Shown: positions 1 through 9,297 of the stretch, piece by piece
How positions within the stretch are numbered: position 1 is the stretch's first letter
How the letters are laid out: each line of letters begins with the position of its first letter
Source of the DNA: Methylobacterium cerastii
Lineage (GTDB): Bacteria > Pseudomonadota > Alphaproteobacteria > Rhizobiales > Beijerinckiaceae
Reading direction: 5' to 3'
Assembly (NCBI RefSeq): GCF_022179125.1
Contig: NZ_BPQG01000030.1
Coordinates: forward strand, 1 to 64,000
Length of the DNA stretch: 64,000 nt
The notes under the pieces: generated by a model
Seen by the model: the letters and a program-made list of their open reading frames with translations, nothing else
The model's database searches: none
Told to the model about the DNA's origin: nothing
Made by a program: the position numbers and the translations under genes

Positions 1-76
1 CAGTGGCGGCCGGCAGCTTGAACGATGAAGGCGCCCGATCGGGCCCCTTCATCGTTCAAGCTGCCGGCCGCCACTG
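1..76. repeat. 76-bp near-perfect palindrome at the window edge
   Basis: Bases 1-38 pair with 39-76 about a centre between 38 and 39. Every pair is complementary except position 32 against 45. The palindrome starts at the first base of the window, so its true length is unknown. It overlaps the 3' end of a short minus-strand reading frame and could act as a terminator, but there is no T-tract. It could also be the tip of a larger inverted duplication or a fold-back assembly artefact. Confidence 0.9.
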
Positions 77-238
77 GCCTGGTTTTACTCCGCCACAGCG
101 GCCTGGAATTGGTCCGCCCTTTACATACGCTGCCAGTGCGAGACGCATCATCTCCTGTTCCCAGCTGAACTTGAGGTCCGCGAACACCTGTTCGATCACG
201 AGGATGCTCTCGATGCTCGTGCGTGAATTCTTCTGCAT
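56..238 (-). CDS. Short hypothetical protein (60 aa)
   Basis: A minus-strand ATG frame whose C-terminal codons run into the 76-bp palindrome. I recognise no family. The middle is amphipathic and acidic (around VIEQVFADLKFSWEQE). The sequence just upstream of the ATG is a weak GCAGGCAG. It lies beyond the hsdR stop in the same direction. It may be a small real gene, or a chance frame; confidence is low. Confidence 0.25.
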   Translation of the reverse strand: MQKNSRTSIESILVIEQVFADLKFSWEQEMMRLALAAYVKGGPIPGRCGGVKPGQWRPAA

Positions 239-483
239 CTGCCTGCTCTGATGCTCGGATCGAGCGCGCCATGGCTCAGAGGAGCCTGACCCATAGTCTA
301 TAGCGAGTTGGGGGAGGCGTGTTCGTCGAAAAATGAACTTTTTAATAAGGCATTGATTTTGTTGATCCCGGAACCGAGTCGGATCGCTGATCCGAGCGCT
401 TGATGTCGAGCGTTGGGGGGGGGCGGCTGATTGGTGCGATCGCACAGACTTGACGGGCAACCACCGCAGCACTCGACAGGCCC
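239..483. other. Gene-poor gap downstream of hsdR
   Basis: No convincing coding frame. It contains an AT-rich patch near 325-355, a 7-bp inverted repeat with 3-nt loop (TCGGATC...GATCCGA, 379-395), which could be an hsdR terminator although no T-run follows on the minus strand, and a run of nine G at 415-423. Confidence 0.5.
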
Positions 484-3400
484 CTATGCCACCGCACTCT
501 GGTTGAGCGCGTCGATCACTTCGAACAGCCGCGTCGTCCTAACGTCGTCGAAGACCTGCTCCGGTCCCTGTGGTGCCACGTCTGTGAACGGGCTCTCGTA
601 AAGCAGGCCCGGCTCCATCACGCCCTGCGCGGTCAGGTGGTCGACGACGAGGCCAATGAACTCAATCTGCTCTCGCGTTGCCGTTCCACCACCGAGGAAC
701 TCAGCGAAGGCGTCATTGACGGCCTGCCGGTCCAGTCCGACCAGCGATCTCACGAAGCGCCCGAAGCCAGCGCTGGCCTTGCGTGCCCACTCGATGGCCT
801 CGGCATCCCCTATCCCGGCCTCGACCAGCATCTTCTCCAGCTCGACGAGATCGGTTGCCGTAAGCGCCTTGCCGTGGCGTAGCCGACTGAGCGCGATGTG
901 GTCCTCGTGCTTCTTCAAGAATGAGCGCGCCTTCGCCTTGAAGCGCACGAAGTCGATCTCGCCGACCTGCGGGAGATCGTGGGCCACCCCCTCGCCGATC
1001 TCGTCGGCGAAGTCGGAGTAGACGATCGCGCGCTTGCGCTTCTCGATGTGCTGGATCAGGTCACGCAGGCGAAGACGCACGAGTTCGAGCAGCGGGACGG
1101 TCACGCCTTCCCACCAAAAATCGGTCTGGATCTCCTCGATCAGCACGGCCTGCGCGGCGATGCCGGGGATGGCGGTCTGCTCCTCGAGTGCGGATGCGAT
1201 CTCAAGCAGTTGCGTCTTGAGCGTTGCGAGCCGTTTCAAGCCCTTCAGCAGCGCAAGTTCGAGTGAGAACATCAGCAGGTCGAACCGCTTCGCCTCCTCG
1301 GTCCCGTGCCGCTTGGCGGTCGGCAGCGGCGCGACCTGCTCGACAAGCTCATCGCGGGCCTCGTCGCCGATCGAGATCCAGGCGGCGGCTTCCTGATATT
1401 TCTCCACCGTCCGCCGGCGCTGGCGGACCACGAAGTTGTCGAGATTCATGCCGGCGATCGTCTCGCGCAGCTGGGTGACGGCATCGACGCGGACCTTATG
1501 CTCACTCGGCGGCGCAGTCTCCCTAGCGTCGCAAGGTGCGCCCTCGTCCTCCATGCCGGCGGACGTGCCTCGCTTGTCGTCGAGCGCCCGCACCAGATCG
1601 AGCCGCGCCGCAAATAGGCGCTCGGAGAGCGACGCTGCAGCGCCCGGATCCTTCATCTCAGGATCCGCGCCGAAGAACTCAAGATTCCCGCAGTAGTCGA
1701 ACACCCGGAAGAACACCTTGTCGTCTCCGGGGCCGAACAAGTCCGGGCAAAGCCGCGTGCCGCGGCCCATCATCTGCCAGAATTTCGTCTTCGAGCGCAC
1801 GGCCTTGAAAAACACGAGGTTGACGACCTCCGGCACATCGATGCCGGTGTCGAGCATGTCGACCGAGATCGCGACATGCGGGGCCTTGGTCTTCTCGGAG
1901 AAGTCGTCGATCAGGCTCTGCGCGTAGTCGGCCTTGTAAGTGACGATGCGGGCGAAGTGGCCGTTGTGCTCCGGATAGGCCGCGTTGAAGCGCTTCTCGA
2001 TGAACTCGGCATGCGCCTGGTTCTTGGCGAACACGATCGTTTTGCCGAGCCGATCGCCGCCCTCGACCTTCACGCCCTTCTCCATAAAATGCGCGATCAC
2101 GTGGTCGACTGTGTCCTCGTTGAACAGCCGCTTGTTGATCTCGGCTGCCTCCACGCTGTCGGGAATCTGCTCCTCTCCCCATTCCAGCATGTCCCACTGC
2201 TCTTTCTCCGCGTCGGAGAGGTCGTCGTAGCGCAGCCCTGAACGGATGATCTTGAGTGGCACCGAGATCGCTTCGGGTGGCACCAGATGGCCGTCACGCA
2301 CCGCCTCGTCGAGCGAGTAGGCGTCGGTCGGCACGCCGTCCTCAAGATCGAACAACGCGTAGGTGTCGTGGTCGACGTCCTCGCGTGGGGTCGCGGTCAG
2401 GCCAACGAGGAAGCTGTCAAAATATGCGAAGATCGCGCAGTAGCGCTGGTAGACGGAGCGGTGCGCCTCATCGATCACCACGAGATCGAAGTGGCCGGGG
2501 CCGAACGCGCGTTTCCCTTGAGCTTTTCCGTCGATGAGGTTCATCATCGTTGGGTAGGTGGAGAGAAACACGCGGCCCTCGACGGTCTTCTCGGTCACGA
2601 GATTGACAGGCGCTGAGTCTGGTAGATGCTCCTTGAAGGCGTTCACAGCCTGTTTCACGAGTGCTGTGCGGTCGGCGAGAAACAGCACGCGCTTCACCCA
2701 GCCCGCACGCATCAGGAGATCGACCAGAGCGATCACCGTGCGGGTCTTGCCGGAACCCGTCGCCATGACGAGCAGCGCCTTTCGTTCGGAGTGCTCCTCG
2801 AAGCTCTTGGCGATCGCTCTGATCGCCCGGTGCTGATAGGGCCGCTCGACGATCTTTCGGTTCAATTTCTCAGCTGCCAGCGCCTTCCGGCTCGTGCGGC
2901 GCTGGATCACGAGTTCCAGCTCGTCGCGCTTGTAGAAGCCGCCGATGGCGCGCGGCGGTGATCTGAGGTCGTCCCAGATCCAGTGCTCGTAGCCGTTCGA
3001 CAGGAAGATCACCGGCCGCTGGCCGAACCGGGCCTCCAGCGCATCGGCGTAGAGTTTTGCTTGTTGCCGCCCCTTCTCCGGGCTGTGCTTTGTAGCCTTG
3101 GCCTCCACTAGCCCCAGCGGCTTGCCGTCCAGCCCCCAGAGCACGTAGTCGACGAAGCCGACGCCGCTGGTCGAGGGCATGCCGGCGACTTCGAACTCGA
3201 CGTCCTCCGCCTTGTCCAGCGTCCAGCCGGCTTCCCTCAGCAGCAGGTCGATGAAGCGGTCGCGGGTCTCGGCTTCCTTGTAGTCGTGATGGTCGGGAAC
3301 GGCCGCATTGGCCTGTCGCGCAGCCGCTACCTCGGCGCGCAAGGCTTTGAGCTCCGCGTCGAGCTCCGTCTGGCTCACGAGCAGCTTGGTCAGCTCGCCG

Positions 3401-3894
3401 TCCTTGGCCTCGAGGTCCTTCTGCTGCTTCTGGAGCTGCACGAAGGCGCGCTTGACGACGTCGTCCCTGCGGGTCAGCTGGCTGACGTCGAAGGCAAGCC
3501 CATCCGCTGGGCGCTGGCCCCGCGCGTAGGTCCGCGCGAACCAGAAGCAGACGTGGAACAGCTCCTTCACAACCCCTGTGGCGTCGCCGGGAGAAACCGT
3601 CTTCTCCTCATGCACCGCGCGGTTGCGTAAGGTGTTGATGTATTTCGCCTTGGCAAAGACCGCCGGTCCAGCGAGCTGCTTGAAGCTCGGCTCGTGCAGC
3701 AGTGCCGCGATATTATCCTGATAGGGCAGCGTCAGGCACGGATCGTTGCGAAATGCCCACTTGACCGCGACCTCGACCGCCTTGCCGGAGAAGAAAGCGG
3801 CTGCCGTGGGTGAAGCCGCCGCTTGTCGCTCAGCCTCCGCCGCCGCCTCGTGGACGTGCGGAAATTCCGGGAGGAGGAAGGCGAAGTTGGACAT
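484..3894 (-). CDS. hsdR: Type I restriction enzyme, R subunit (DNA translocase/endonuclease)
   Basis: This is the motor and nuclease subunit of a type I restriction complex. It cleaves DNA when the HsdM/HsdS pair meets an unmethylated site. Domains in order: a DUF4145-like N-terminus (about residues 25-115), a coiled coil (about 145-195), the HsdR_N nuclease core with the VDYVLWG and LVEAKAT motifs (D...ExK, about 245-265), then a superfamily 2 helicase with Walker A ATGSGKT near residue 376, DEAH-box VVIDEAH near 473 and motif VGLTATPRED. The C-terminus resembles the EcoEI R_C region. The 1136-aa length is normal for the family. It is the last gene of the minus-strand hsdM-hsdS-DUF3883-hsdR operon. 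No lesion is visible, so restriction may be intact. Confidence 0.95.
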   Translation of the reverse strand: MSNFAFLLPEFPHVHEAAAEAERQAAASPTAAAFFSGKAVEVAVKWAFRNDPCLTLPYQDNIAALLHEPSFKQLAGPAVFAKAKYINTLRNRAVHEEKTVSPGDATGVVKELFHVCFWFARTYARGQRPADGLAFDVSQLTRRDDVVKRAFVQLQKQQKDLEAKDGELTKLLVSQTELDAELKALRAEVAAARQANAAVPDHHDYKEAETRDRFIDLLLREAGWTLDKAEDVEFEVAGMPSTSGVGFVDYVLWGLDGKPLGLVEAKATKHSPEKGRQQAKLYADALEARFGQRPVIFLSNGYEHWIWDDLRSPPRAIGGFYKRDELELVIQRRTSRKALAAEKLNRKIVERPYQHRAIRAIAKSFEEHSERKALLVMATGSGKTRTVIALVDLLMRAGWVKRVLFLADRTALVKQAVNAFKEHLPDSAPVNLVTEKTVEGRVFLSTYPTMMNLIDGKAQGKRAFGPGHFDLVVIDEAHRSVYQRYCAIFAYFDSFLVGLTATPREDVDHDTYALFDLEDGVPTDAYSLDEAVRDGHLVPPEAISVPLKIIRSGLRYDDLSDAEKEQWDMLEWGEEQIPDSVEAAEINKRLFNEDTVDHVIAHFMEKGVKVEGGDRLGKTIVFAKNQAHAEFIEKRFNAAYPEHNGHFARIVTYKADYAQSLIDDFSEKTKAPHVAISVDMLDTGIDVPEVVNLVFFKAVRSKTKFWQMMGRGTRLCPDLFGPGDDKVFFRVFDYCGNLEFFGADPEMKDPGAAASLSERLFAARLDLVRALDDKRGTSAGMEDEGAPCDARETAPPSEHKVRVDAVTQLRETIAGMNLDNFVVRQRRRTVEKYQEAAAWISIGDEARDELVEQVAPLPTAKRHGTEEAKRFDLLMFSLELALLKGLKRLATLKTQLLEIASALEEQTAIPGIAAQAVLIEEIQTDFWWEGVTVPLLELVRLRLRDLIQHIEKRKRAIVYSDFADEIGEGVAHDLPQVGEIDFVRFKAKARSFLKKHEDHIALSRLRHGKALTATDLVELEKMLVEAGIGDAEAIEWARKASAGFGRFVRSLVGLDRQAVNDAFAEFLGGGTATREQIEFIGLVVDHLTAQGVMEPGLLYESPFTDVAPQGPEQVFDDVRTTRLFEVIDALNQSAVA

Positions 3895-3949
3895 GCAGCG
3901 CTAAGCTGCCCGGCGAAACGTGAAATCGCAAGTTGCAGATTGTATCAGG

Positions 3950-4778
3950 TTAAAATTCGGCGCGCCACGTCGCTGGTCTCAGCATCACGAGGCTGTCGAG
4001 CGGCGGCGCGAGTTCGAAGGCGCGCGGTTGGCGCGCGAAATCTTAGAGCCGCGCGATGCGGAACGCGTCGGTCCGCTCCTGGGCGAATGCGCGCTCGTTT
4101 TTGGGGAGGAAGAATGGCGTCGTGCTCTGCCCGATCGTCGTCTTGACCTCGATCAGCCGCTCGCGCCCCGAGAGGTCGAACGAGCGGATGTCATAGCCGG
4201 CGCCGTCCCCGTCTTCCTGCGCGACCCGCGCAATGCGCGCGAGATCGGCCCTGCCGGCGGCGCGCAAACTCGCCCGTTCATGAAGCAAGATGCGCTCTTC
4301 GCCTTGCCGGCCGAGCGCCCGGTTGTGTGCATCCCTCAGCGCCGGATCGAACTTCTTAACGATCCGCTCCAGTGGCGCAGGCGTCGGCTGAAAGCCCGGC
4401 GTCGGCGGCGCATAGAAGAACAGGCTTTCGGTCTCGCTGAGGCCCGCCGTGTGCGTCGCGACGACCGGGCTGTCGAACATCGCCGGGCGGGCGCCGAGAT
4501 AGCGCTCGACGCCGTCGATCAGAGCGCGCTGGAAGTTTGCCATCGGTTTGTAGCCCTGGATACAGGGCATGCCGAGGTGCATCAGCACGGCGCTGATGTT
4601 CTCTGCTTGAACTGATCGAGCCGCGGCTGCGTGCCGTCAGCGCCTGCAGCGCGGCGTTGCGGTGGGCCTTGACGACGAGCTCTCTGCTTAGCTCCGGCCG
4701 GAGCATGTCAAAGTAGTCGGCTACGATCAGATCGTCTTGCGTGTCCGTTTAGTCGGTATCTGCTACTGCGTTGACCAT
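3950..4778 (-). pseudogene. Decayed DUF3883-domain protein gene in the type I R-M operon
   Basis: Read from the ATG at 4778, three bases after the hsdS stop, the frame meets TAA at codon 10 (4749-4751). It resumes with family-like sequence (VADYFDMLRPEL), then needs two single-base insertions at about 4597-4615 to restore an expected SIEFK-H-ENISAVL stretch. The body (4588-4046) shows the DUF3883 core GDGAGYDI...RLIEVKTT. It then stops at TAA 4043-4045 in the middle of an ARLYDF-like motif, and in-frame sequence continues for 30 more family-like codons to the stop at 3950-3952. DUF3883 proteins often sit in R-M loci and carry a nuclease-like fold. Four independent lesions argue for a pseudogene rather than one sequencing error. 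Confidence 0.8.
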
Positions 4779-4780
4779 GG

Positions 4781-5953
4781 TTAGAGCTGGCCAGAGAAGG
4801 CGCGGCGCTGGAGCGAGATAAATAATTCGTTCAGAGATAATTGCTCTATATCTAAATTTATTATGAGATTAATATTACAAGCATCTACCTTCTTAAAGCT
4901 CTCTTGTAGATGTCTCGGCGGTAGCGGAACCACCAACGATCGAAGATCACCTAGAGATAGAAACTTCTGTGTCCCGCCACGGCTCGCATCGGATATTTTC
5001 TTCAGCAGAAGAGGGCCAGCTAATAAAGCGTGAACAAACTCAGGCACCATTTTCGACTTCTGGAATTTGAACAAAGCAACATTTTTGATCGCGAAATTTG
5101 GCTCCCTGTTAATTAGAACAGGCGAGCCTATAGTGCCAATCATAGGCATAACAATATCATTTTTGTGAACTTTGGATCTTCTATTTATATTAATGTAATC
5201 GTTTTCCGATATAAATTTTGCACCGTCGAAATCTATTTTCCCGTTCGAAAAATTCTTCGAAGTTAGCAAAGGAAAGCCATCAGCTACATATTTAGGTGAT
5301 TCGTGCGTGCCATCTCGAACATCGCAAATCGATCCGAGCGTAGCGGTTGGCCACCCCATTGAGTTGGTAATCGGGTTCCCAAACATCTCCAGAAAAACCG
5401 ACTGTGTTAGTCCGCCAAGCAACTCCAACGCGCGCTTGCGCTTCCGGCGCAGCGCGTCCGCCTTGTCCAGGATCGCCGCGATCCGTTGTTGCTCGTCAAG
5501 CGGCGGGAGAGGTATTTCAAGGCCACTTAGGCTAGTTGCATTGACGCCCCCCTGAGCCGCGCCTTGTGTTTTAAGCCTTATCTGGCCCCAATACTTAGAA
5601 GATTGGAAAAAATGAGCAAGGAAGCTCGCATCCACCGATCGCGACGGCTTAACCCTTATGAGGTATGACGCAAAAACAGCTCCTTGTGGCGGATCTTTTA
5701 TTAGAAAACTTTTACCAGTTGTAGCCCCGGTTCGAGCAAAGACGATGTCTCCATCGTTTAATATCGCTGATCGAAGTTTAGCCTCTGCTGCATCACAGAA
5801 TGGCACACTGGACCAATCGACGGCGCCATCTTGTATGTCAGTAATGCGAAGAAATTTATTGCCTGTGTTTTCCGAAATTGCTGATGCTGTTAAGCCATAA
5901 TCGATGCTTTGCGCTATATCACCCAAGCGCTGAACCGGAAATGCGCAACTCAA
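4781..5953 (-). CDS. hsdS: Type I restriction-modification specificity subunit
   Basis: HsdS sets the DNA target of the complex. The 390-aa protein has two target-recognition domains. The first ends at the conserved LPPLDEQQRIAAILDKADALRRKR spacer helix region (about residues 150-180). The second starts after MFGNP (about 190) and closes with a degenerate second repeat (VPLPPRHLQESFKK). It overlaps hsdM by 4 bp (ATGA). DNA coding the second half (roughly 4800-5340) is clearly more AT-rich than the flanking genes, as expected if this recognition domain was exchanged or recently acquired. Confidence 0.95.
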   Translation of the reverse strand: MSCAFPVQRLGDIAQSIDYGLTASAISENTGNKFLRITDIQDGAVDWSSVPFCDAAEAKLRSAILNDGDIVFARTGATTGKSFLIKDPPQGAVFASYLIRVKPSRSVDASFLAHFFQSSKYWGQIRLKTQGAAQGGVNATSLSGLEIPLPPLDEQQRIAAILDKADALRRKRKRALELLGGLTQSVFLEMFGNPITNSMGWPTATLGSICDVRDGTHESPKYVADGFPLLTSKNFSNGKIDFDGAKFISENDYININRRSKVHKNDIVMPMIGTIGSPVLINREPNFAIKNVALFKFQKSKMVPEFVHALLAGPLLLKKISDASRGGTQKFLSLGDLRSLVVPLPPRHLQESFKKVDACNINLIINLDIEQLSLNELFISLQRRAFSGQL

Positions 5954-7521
5954 AGCATCCCCTCCAACTCATTTAAGCTTTCCAAAATCTCCAGCTCCAG
6001 CACTTTTAGATCCGCGATGATTTCCTTCGGCGCTCGGTGCTCAGCTGCCGCGTGCACCATCTCCTTGTAGCGGTTGAGAGAGAGATCGTAATCGGCGGCC
6101 GCGATCTCAGCCTTGGGCACACAGAAGCTCTGCTCGACCCTGGCGCGCTCACGCTCCGTCCCCACCCGCTCCGCCCAGCGCGAAGCGGCGTCAGGCAGGT
6201 TGTTCTTGAGGGTCTCCTCGTCGGACAACGTAAAGCCAGAGATACTCCTGGCGTCCTTGCCGGGGGCCACGCCGAGCTTTTCCGCCGGCAGCAGTGGCGT
6301 GCGCTTGTCGTCGAGCGAAAAGCCGTCGGCCTTAAGATCATAGAACCACACGAAATCTGTGCTGCCGGAGTTCGTCTTGGTGAACAGTAGGATCGCGGTC
6401 GAGACGCCGGCATAGGGGCGGAACACGCCCGAGGGCAGCTTCACGATGCCGTCGAGCCGGTGGTCCTCCACCAACATCTTTCTGATCGCTTTGTGCGCCG
6501 TGGAGGAGCCGAACAGCACGCCGTCCGGCACGATGACGGCCGCCCGCCCGCCGGGCTTCAGGAGCTTCAGGAACAACGCGAGGAAGAGCAGCTCGGTCTT
6601 CTTCGTCTTGACGATCTTCTGGAGGTCCTTGGCTGTCGTCTCGTAATCGAGCGAGCCGGCGAAGGGCGGGTTGGCGAGCACGAGCGAGTAGCGGTCGGCA
6701 TCGCCGCCATGCTCTTCGGCCAGAGAGTCCTTGTAGCGGATGTCCGGCTGCTCGACGCCGTGCAGCAGCATGTTCATCGAGCCGATGCGCAGCATCGTGC
6801 CGTCGAAGTCGAAGCCGTGGAACATCCCCTCGTGGAAGTGTTTCCGCTGTTTTTCGTCGCGGAAGATGCCAGGGTGATTGTCTCGCAGATATTCGCCAGC
6901 GCCGACGAGGAAGCCACAGGTGCCCGAGGCCGGATCGCAGATCACGTCCTTCGGACCGGGCGCCATCATCTCGACCATCAGCTCGATGATGTGGCGCGGC
7001 GTGCGGAACTGGCCGTTCTGGCCCGCGCTCGCGATCTTGCCGAGCATGTATTCGTAGAGGTCGCCCTTGGTGTCGCGATCCTCCATCGGGATGTCGGCGA
7101 GGAGGTCGACGACCTTCGCTAAGAGCCCCGGCGTGGGGATGGTGAAGCGCGCGTCCTTCATGTGCGCCGCGTGCGCTGTGTCCGCACCCGCCATGGTGCG
7201 GATGAAGGGGAAGACGTGGTCGGCGACGATCGCGAACATCTGCGCCGGCGCCTTGTTGCGGAACCGCGACCAGCGCATTTCCTCGTAGGCGAGGCCGCCG
7301 GCCTTACCGATGTCATCCTTCCCCGCCGGAAAAATCCGCCGCTCCATCGGCTTGCCTAGCCGGTTCGCTTTGTTCTCCTCGCGGGTATGCGCGTCGTCGA
7401 GGCCGCGGATGAACAGCAGGTAGGTGATCTGCTCGATCACCTCGAGCGGGTTGGCGATGCCACCCGACCAGAATGCGTTCCAGACCGCGTCGATCTTGTT
7501 TTTGAGTTCGCCCGTGAGCAT
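5950..7521 (-). CDS. hsdM: Type I restriction-modification DNA methyltransferase subunit
   Basis: HsdM transfers a methyl group from SAM to adenine N6 at the site chosen by HsdS. The start is placed at MLTGELKNKIDAVWNAF because family similarity begins there; the open frame extends about 40 codons further but has no family content. Motifs: HsdM_N four-helix region (1-130), SAM-binding DPASGTCGF near residue 195, and catalytic NPPF near 283. It is the first gene of the operon and overlaps hsdS by ATGA. The 7522-7678 gap to the divergent DUF429 gene should hold both promoters. Confidence 0.95.
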   Translation of the reverse strand: MLTGELKNKIDAVWNAFWSGGIANPLEVIEQITYLLFIRGLDDAHTREENKANRLGKPMERRIFPAGKDDIGKAGGLAYEEMRWSRFRNKAPAQMFAIVADHVFPFIRTMAGADTAHAAHMKDARFTIPTPGLLAKVVDLLADIPMEDRDTKGDLYEYMLGKIASAGQNGQFRTPRHIIELMVEMMAPGPKDVICDPASGTCGFLVGAGEYLRDNHPGIFRDEKQRKHFHEGMFHGFDFDGTMLRIGSMNMLLHGVEQPDIRYKDSLAEEHGGDADRYSLVLANPPFAGSLDYETTAKDLQKIVKTKKTELLFLALFLKLLKPGGRAAVIVPDGVLFGSSTAHKAIRKMLVEDHRLDGIVKLPSGVFRPYAGVSTAILLFTKTNSGSTDFVWFYDLKADGFSLDDKRTPLLPAEKLGVAPGKDARSISGFTLSDEETLKNNLPDAASRWAERVGTERERARVEQSFCVPKAEIAAADYDLSLNRYKEMVHAAAEHRAPKEIIADLKVLELEILESLNELEGML

Positions 7522-7678
7522 TCCGGCCTCCCTGGACCGGCTTTGTGTCACGCGCCGACGATGGACTGCAACGCAGCGCGGCTTAGCGCGCTCGATTTCT
7601 CCGTGAGGTTGCACGTGAGCGACAGTGTAGGCGTATGCCAATCGCTACCTCGAAGTGAGGACACGTCAAGGTAGGCCA

Positions 7679-8533
7679 ATGAGCGATGAAGTAGCGGGCA
7701 CGACCAGCCTCATTGGCTTCGACTCGGCCTGGACGGACAGTCCGAAGGCACCAGGCGCGATCAGCGTGATCCGCATCGCCTGCGACGGCCGGCGCAGCCT
7801 CGTTCCGCCGACTCTGGTCTCCTTCGACGGAGCCCTTGCTGTCATTGAGGCAGAGGCATCTGTCAGCGCCCTGCGCGTCGTCGCTCTCGACCAGCCGACG
7901 ATCGTCCCGAACCAGACCAGCCTACGGCCGGTAGATCGCGTTGCTGCGTCTCTAATCTCCTGGCTCGGCGGCGGCGTGCAGCCGGCGAACCGCTCCAAGA
8001 TCGGCATGTTCGACGATGCCGCCCCCGTCTGGCGCTTCAAAGAGCGACTTGGGGCGATGGAGGATCCCGAGGGGTCGCGGAGTGCGACCGCAGGGCTGTT
8101 CCTAATGGAGGTCTTCCCCGCACTGGCATTGCCCTCCCTGGGGCCAGCCTTCTGTGGCAGGCTGCTCGGACCGCGCTACAACCCGGGCCGCCGCAAGACC
8201 TTTACGCTCACCGGGTGGCACGCCGTGATTGCCGCCGTGCGCCGCATCGCCATAGCAAATCGGGTAATCGGGCTGACAGAATGGGTCGACAACGTCTCGA
8301 CGATCGCCACCCCGCGCAAGGCGGATCAAGACCGGCTCGACGCTGTGCTATGCGCCCTGATCGGCCTTCACTGGCATACAGCGCCACGCACCACGTCGAT
8401 GATGATCGGCGACCGAACGACTGGCTACATGATCACACCGGCGAGCGCGGACGTTCGTGTCCGGCTTAAGGTTGCAGCAGATAGAGCCGGAGTGCCCATC
8501 GACGTGGACCTCGAAAGTGGTATTCAAATGTAA
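7679..8533 (+). CDS. DUF429-domain protein
   Basis: The 284-aa protein opens with the DUF429-type strand IGFDSAWTD and has a central VVALDQP motif followed by LRPVDR and a late ADQDRLDAVLCALIG. These acidic positions recall an RNase H-like fold (family knowledge; catalytic role unproven). The ATG at 7679 is chosen because the AAGGTAGG before it can serve as a ribosome-binding site. It is transcribed away from hsdM. DUF429 genes are often seen in accessory regions, but no defence role can be claimed from sequence alone. Confidence 0.75.
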   Translation: MSDEVAGTTSLIGFDSAWTDSPKAPGAISVIRIACDGRRSLVPPTLVSFDGALAVIEAEASVSALRVVALDQPTIVPNQTSLRPVDRVAASLISWLGGGVQPANRSKIGMFDDAAPVWRFKERLGAMEDPEGSRSATAGLFLMEVFPALALPSLGPAFCGRLLGPRYNPGRRKTFTLTGWHAVIAAVRRIAIANRVIGLTEWVDNVSTIATPRKADQDRLDAVLCALIGLHWHTAPRTTSMMIGDRTTGYMITPASADVRVRLKVAADRAGVPIDVDLESGIQM

Positions 8534-8610
8534 TATGCGATCCAAGATAACATGGGGACTTAGCGTAAAGTTCTTGTTTTTCAATTTTTATACAACGGGT
8601 AGCAAACGAA

Positions 8611-9297
8611 TTATTTATTGACGAGACTATTGCTTCTCAAATCATTGATAGCTTGCCAATGAGTCCATTTATCATTTGGGGATTCTGCTTCACTGCATCG
8701 TTGGACTCGTAAAAATTGTCCGGCCTCTGCAACCACATTAAGATCGATGTGAAGAATGCCTTGATCCGTCTTCATCCAGGAGTTCCATGCACTTGTATCA
8801 AGACAAGGGGGCTTTCCAGGAGAGCAAAGCACAAAATGCAGTTGAATTTCACCAGATTTTCCGTCCAAATTGACTACAGAGGATGGAAGCGCGCTGAGGC
8901 GCGCGACTTTTGAGTCAAGTCCGGCGCCAGCCCATGACCCGACGCCTTTTGCTTCAATCAGCACAAGCGTTGATTCTGATGCAATCACCAAATCAATATC
9001 TTGCTGGCTACCAGTAACTATCATCGGCGCGTTCAATTGCGGAATTGCGACTGTCTCTGATCCGTGCCGAAGCATGTGAAGAGCGGCGACGAGCCAATCG
9101 ATATGAAAATCAATAGCCCACCATGCACCGCGATCAATTTTAAAACTTTGATCGCGTAATCGTATAGCAGCTTGAACACGGTCCGCGAAATTTTCGCCTA
9201 GCCGAGCAGAAGCTGGTCCGAGAGCATCTCGCACGAGCCAGTGGCGCTCTTTCCGATTGAATCGTTGTAGCGCTTCGGTGAGGGTCATCGTCTGCAT
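8611..9297 (-). CDS. Hypothetical protein with PD-(D/E)XK-like core
   Basis: I do not recognise a named family. The middle reads DIDLVIASESTLVLIEAKG (about residues 99-117), matching the D-(x)n-E-x-K layout of restriction-endonuclease-like folds, and is preceded by a possible helical glutamate-rich segment. The gene is AT-richer than the restriction genes beside it and stands alone, convergent with the DUF429 gene. A nuclease role is inference. It lies between a type I R-M system and a HerA-type operon, which makes a defence function plausible. Confidence 0.6.
   Translation of the reverse strand: MQTMTLTEALQRFNRKERHWLVRDALGPASARLGENFADRVQAAIRLRDQSFKIDRGAWWAIDFHIDWLVAALHMLRHGSETVAIPQLNAPMIVTGSQQDIDLVIASESTLVLIEAKGVGSWAGAGLDSKVARLSALPSSVVNLDGKSGEIQLHFVLCSPGKPPCLDTSAWNSWMKTDQGILHIDLNVVAEAGQFLRVQRCSEAESPNDKWTHWQAINDLRSNSLVNK

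Noticed and set aside
415-423. Run of nine G as a phase-variation switch
   Set aside because: It lies outside any supported gene, so no on/off effect can be argued.
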